Assembly (NCBI RefSeq): GCF_963678975.1
Contig: NC_089274.1
Location: 6,622,001 to 6,686,000 of the forward strand
DNA: 64,000 nucleotides
Direction: 5' to 3'
DNA from: Dysidea avara
Taxonomy: Eukaryota; Porifera; Demospongiae; Dictyoceratida; Dysideidae
Below are positions 60,803 through 64,000 of this stretch, in pieces; position 1 is the first letter of the stretch, and every line of letters starts with the position of its first letter. The notes under the pieces are model-generated. The model made no database searches, was not told the DNA's origin, and saw only the letters and a list, made by a program, of their open reading frames with translations. A program made the translations under genes and the position numbers.

Positions 60803-63429
60803 TTAGCTATTTTCCATAATGTCACATTTAAAAAATACTACATCATCCACAACAAATTCAGGGTTATCGAGTATTGATAGTGGAGCAAATTTAGGACAAC
60901 CAGTTGCCACATTCATGTCTGATTTTGGACGATGAAAACTAGTACTGGTTGGGTTGGGTCTGAATGACTGTACAATATTGTTGTTGCCTTTCTGGTTCAC
61001 TAATGTCATTGTCACCATATGCTGAAATGGCCATTCTAGTAAAGCATCATATTCTCCCTTCATGATGGTAAGGAAGTAAGATATGTAACGTCCCTTGCCA
61101 CTACCATCACCATCTAAATACACACGTAGACACAGTCTGTAGCCAAACCTGCTGGTGTAAAATGGTGCTGAATATAAACTGACAGTCTTTCCTAGTAGAG
61201 CATCCCTTCTACGTCTGGTGATATCTGGTATCTTCCATATGTAGTGACCATCATATGAAGTAGCTTGAAGTGTTTGTAAGGTGAGAGACACTTCTTCATT
61301 ATTGTGATTAATCTCGTTAACACTAGCTTGCAGGGATGTTAATAGATCCTCAACTCCAGTTAATTGGAAACTATTTTTATTTTGGTTGCTTTGTAATTCA
61401 GTAATTTGTGATGCTTCTTCTTTATGCTTATCATTAATTGTCTCTAAATGTTTATTAGCTTTATCAACTTCACTATGCAGTAGATTCTTCATGGCCTCAT
61501 AGCCTTTGGATGTGACACTCTTTTGTTTCTGATGGGATTCTAATAAAAAGTGACTGACCAATGACAAGTGGTGTTGTACACTCCTCTCCAAATGTGCTTC
61601 TAATTCCAAACTACCAGCTAAAAACCGGCAACCTAAAGATGCAAACAGACATTCTTGTGTGTTGATCTTTCCTTTAGCCAAAGAGCAACCAATCTGATTG
61701 TTTGGATCTAAATGTAGGTCCGTCTGTAAAGTTATAGCACAATTAATAACTCTGACTACACAGGGTTGTAAATAGCACTGTAACATGTATAGTTGTATTC
61801 TATTAATCATTCACACATAGCTATAAGAGTAGTAATTGGTCAGGTTTATGCTATTAAGCATTATCTGTGCATGGACTGATTAAAGATTCATATACGTACT
61901 TCTAGTCAATCTGTATGCAAATATACCTGAACAGCTAATGACGTTCTCTTGTTCTGTTATTATTAAAGCTATGATGTGCATATAAGGCAATCTTTATTCT
62001 TTACTTTTTGCACAATTTAGCTATACTCAAGAAATTTTATAAGTATGTAACTTACTTCACTCCTAGAAACAGTATTGTTACATCCATTGGGGCATTTTAC
62101 TGGAACACCATTACATTTTGCTCCATGCTCCTGTTACAAACATTTGTTAATATTTATCAAAATTTTATGATGATTATATATTATTACCTTCTGTTGATCA
62201 TAAGGAACCTCTTCTTTACACCACTGATATGATTGCCTTCTATACTGACACTGTTGTAAATGATCATCAAGTTGTGATCTTTTGATCTCCTCACTACAAC
62301 CTTCATTGGGACATGATACCGTGACTAGTTGACACTCCTCCTTTATGTGATTCTGCATAAATACAATACGACAATAACACAAAAATTTGCTTTGCAGCAT
62401 GCAGCTTGTGCCACAACATAAACAACAGTGAAAATTACATATTTTACTGATTCATTGATGTGTATTATGGCATAGTACGATGTGCAGGTATGTGCATGCT
62501 CACATAGGCACTTTCCATAATCTGTATGTGCAATACTATAGGTGTTTATCACGAGATTTACTGTATTAAACTTGGGATCAAATAAATGCTGGGTCCTAAC
62601 CAGGGGACACTAAGGTCAATCATAAGATTACAATGTCTTAATTTGCCTTACTACAACTAATGAAACTCGTGAATCAACAGCAGCTCCTACTAGGAGCAAC
62701 AAGATTTTTCAGCTGTAGGTCCCATAAGTAGATTACAATATATAATGCCCTAGTGTTTATTCAGATATATATATGGTAGGGTAATCTATCTAGGCAATAG
62801 AATTTGAAATGATTGTTATAGGATTATTTGTAGTCTTTTTGTTTTACCAAAATTAGGGATGGAAGAAAGTATAAGGTCAGAATAAAATGGAATTTGCCAG
62901 GAGCTTGAGTGTGTAATCTTGTTATTTGTTATACCCGGCAAAGTATATATTACTAACAACAAATATTTTGCAAAAAAATAATGGATTATATTATACCATT
63001 ATAGCTGGCACATTTTAGCCTAAGAAGAAATACCACTATAGTCATAGCTTTACATGGCTTTACATAATGTTTATCACATTATCAATTATAATTCTGATCA
63101 TGGCAACTGTGACAACCGTACACTAACCTGATAATGATGATATTCACCAGTCCAATTATTGCAATGAGGACAAGACACCCTCAGGTAGTTAATTTCTTTA
63201 GATATTGCCTTGTCATGAAAGTACTAGAAACAAATATATTCAGCTAAATAGTACATATAGTTACACATTTGCATGCACACAATCTATTGCTTGTAACTGC
63301 ACACTTATTAAGTTGTGATAATTATTCTCACGTGCTGCTAACAAAATGTACATGTTTGTAACGGCTTCACAACTTACATGTATGAATGCCACTGTGTCAT
63401 GACACATTTCACAGAAGAAGGCCTGAGCA
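60803..63429 (-). CDS. TRAF-like gene, exons 2-6, 5' end beyond the window
   Basis: Minus-strand exons 63378-63429, 63128-63223, 62188-62352, 62056-62130 and 60803-61723 have the same lengths and phases as exons 2-5 of the intact genes, plus a final exon of 306 residues. Exon 2 supplies the last RING pair (FFCEMC). Exons 3-5 give zinc fingers (SCPHCNNWTGEYHHYQ, CPNEGCSEEIKRSQ, CPNGCNN). The last exon has a further finger (CLFASLGCRFLAG), a coiled coil and a complete MATH domain. The RING exon 1 was not found by 64000 and should lie further right. The coil region differs from the intact copies at roughly half the residues, whereas the MATH part is almost identical. No lesions seen. Confidence 0.85.
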
Positions 63430-63645
63430 CTGTACATACAAAACAAAACACATACAATCTATAGTAATTATTTTTCAACAAAATAACTAAATAATTATCC
63501 GCATTCACCAACAAGAAAATTTAATTCTAATCAACTATAGCTATGTTTTCTCAGCAAGCATTGCATCATACATAGCTATGACAAAAAATGTATACTTTAC
63601 ACATGTACATGCATGGTAGCTATTTAGGTTTCCCTGCTTTGCAAT

Positions 63646-63957
63646 AAATTCACAAGTGTGATGTTCATACTGATGGTATGACTCCTGCGGTCGCTTAGTG
63701 TGGTCATCATACTTCTGCGGTCGCTTAGTGTGGTCATCATACTTCTGAAGTATGATGATCACACTAAGCGACCGCAGGAGTCATACCATCAGTATGAACA
63801 TCACATTTGTGAATTAAAAGTATGATGATCACACTAAGCGACCGCAGGAGTCATACCATCAGTATGAACATCACATTTGTGAATTAAAAGTATGATGATC
63901 ACACTAAGCGACCGCAGGAGTCATACCATCAGTATGAACATCACACTTGTGAATTTA
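63646..63957. repeat. 70-bp tandem repeat with inverted left part
   Basis: Three direct units of 70 bp start at 63748, 63818 and 63888 (AAGTATGATGATCACACTAA onward, each with AGCGACCGCAGGAGTC). To the left, 63646-63744 is the inverted complement, with one 29-bp part (CTGCGGTCGCTTAGTGTGG...) doubled. The whole can fold into a long hairpin. It lies 5' of exon 2 of the minus-strand TRAF gene, so probably in its first intron. Confidence 0.9.
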
Positions 63958-64000
63958 CAGTGTGTGTTTATGCACAGCAGTAAGGTCAGTAAACATAAAA

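Overview
The window looks like invertebrate animal nuclear DNA, most likely from a demosponge such as Amphimedon. That assignment is inference from AT-rich sequence, short GT-AG introns, a dense load of MITEs and CR1/Jockey-like LINE tails, and a clustered family of TRAF genes. No bacterial operons, rRNA, tRNA genes or CRISPR arrays were seen.

The only clear host gene family is TRAF-like (RING, TRAF-type zinc fingers, coiled coil, C-terminal MATH/TRAF-C domain). There are seven loci. Two are intact six-exon genes on the + strand (2988-8516 and 46719-52404). One is a nine-exon chimera on + (25090-32244). One is a gene on - cut by the right edge (60803-63429). Three are broken or partial copies on - (19329-19833, 21932-23098, 43895-44425). 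The known TRAF role is that of a cytoplasmic adaptor/E3 ligase below immune and TNF-type receptors; here the role is inferred from domains only.

Layout: 1-1168 is a LINE 3' part split by a hAT-like element. 1169-13010 is a segmental duplication whose second copy lies at 45200-57347; each copy carries one intact TRAF gene, and each has private transposon insertions for which the other copy shows the empty site. 13011-19300 holds dispersed repeats, a 3.3 kb satellite of about 31 bp units and a long hairpin. 19329-32244 holds two broken TRAF copies, a retroelement relic and the chimeric TRAF gene, whose large intron contains a 2.15 kb terminal-inverted-repeat element. 32245-43540 is a repeat field: three copies of a 1.1 kb element, hAT-like elements, LINE tails and foldbacks. 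43895-44890 is an inverted TRAF fragment next to the left edge of duplication copy 2. 57348-60800 is almost featureless, and the last TRAF gene and a tandem/inverted repeat close the window.

The most notable signals are: (a) the chimeric TRAF gene that stays in frame through a recombination junction; (b) a MATH-coding block nearly identical between all loci while the coiled-coil part has diverged, pointing to gene conversion; (c) six independent 4-bp TGCA insertions between paralogous sequences, three of them breaking one TRAF copy; (d) non-autonomous elements with unrelated ends that share an internal core and a near-palindromic CTCTATTAGAG motif.
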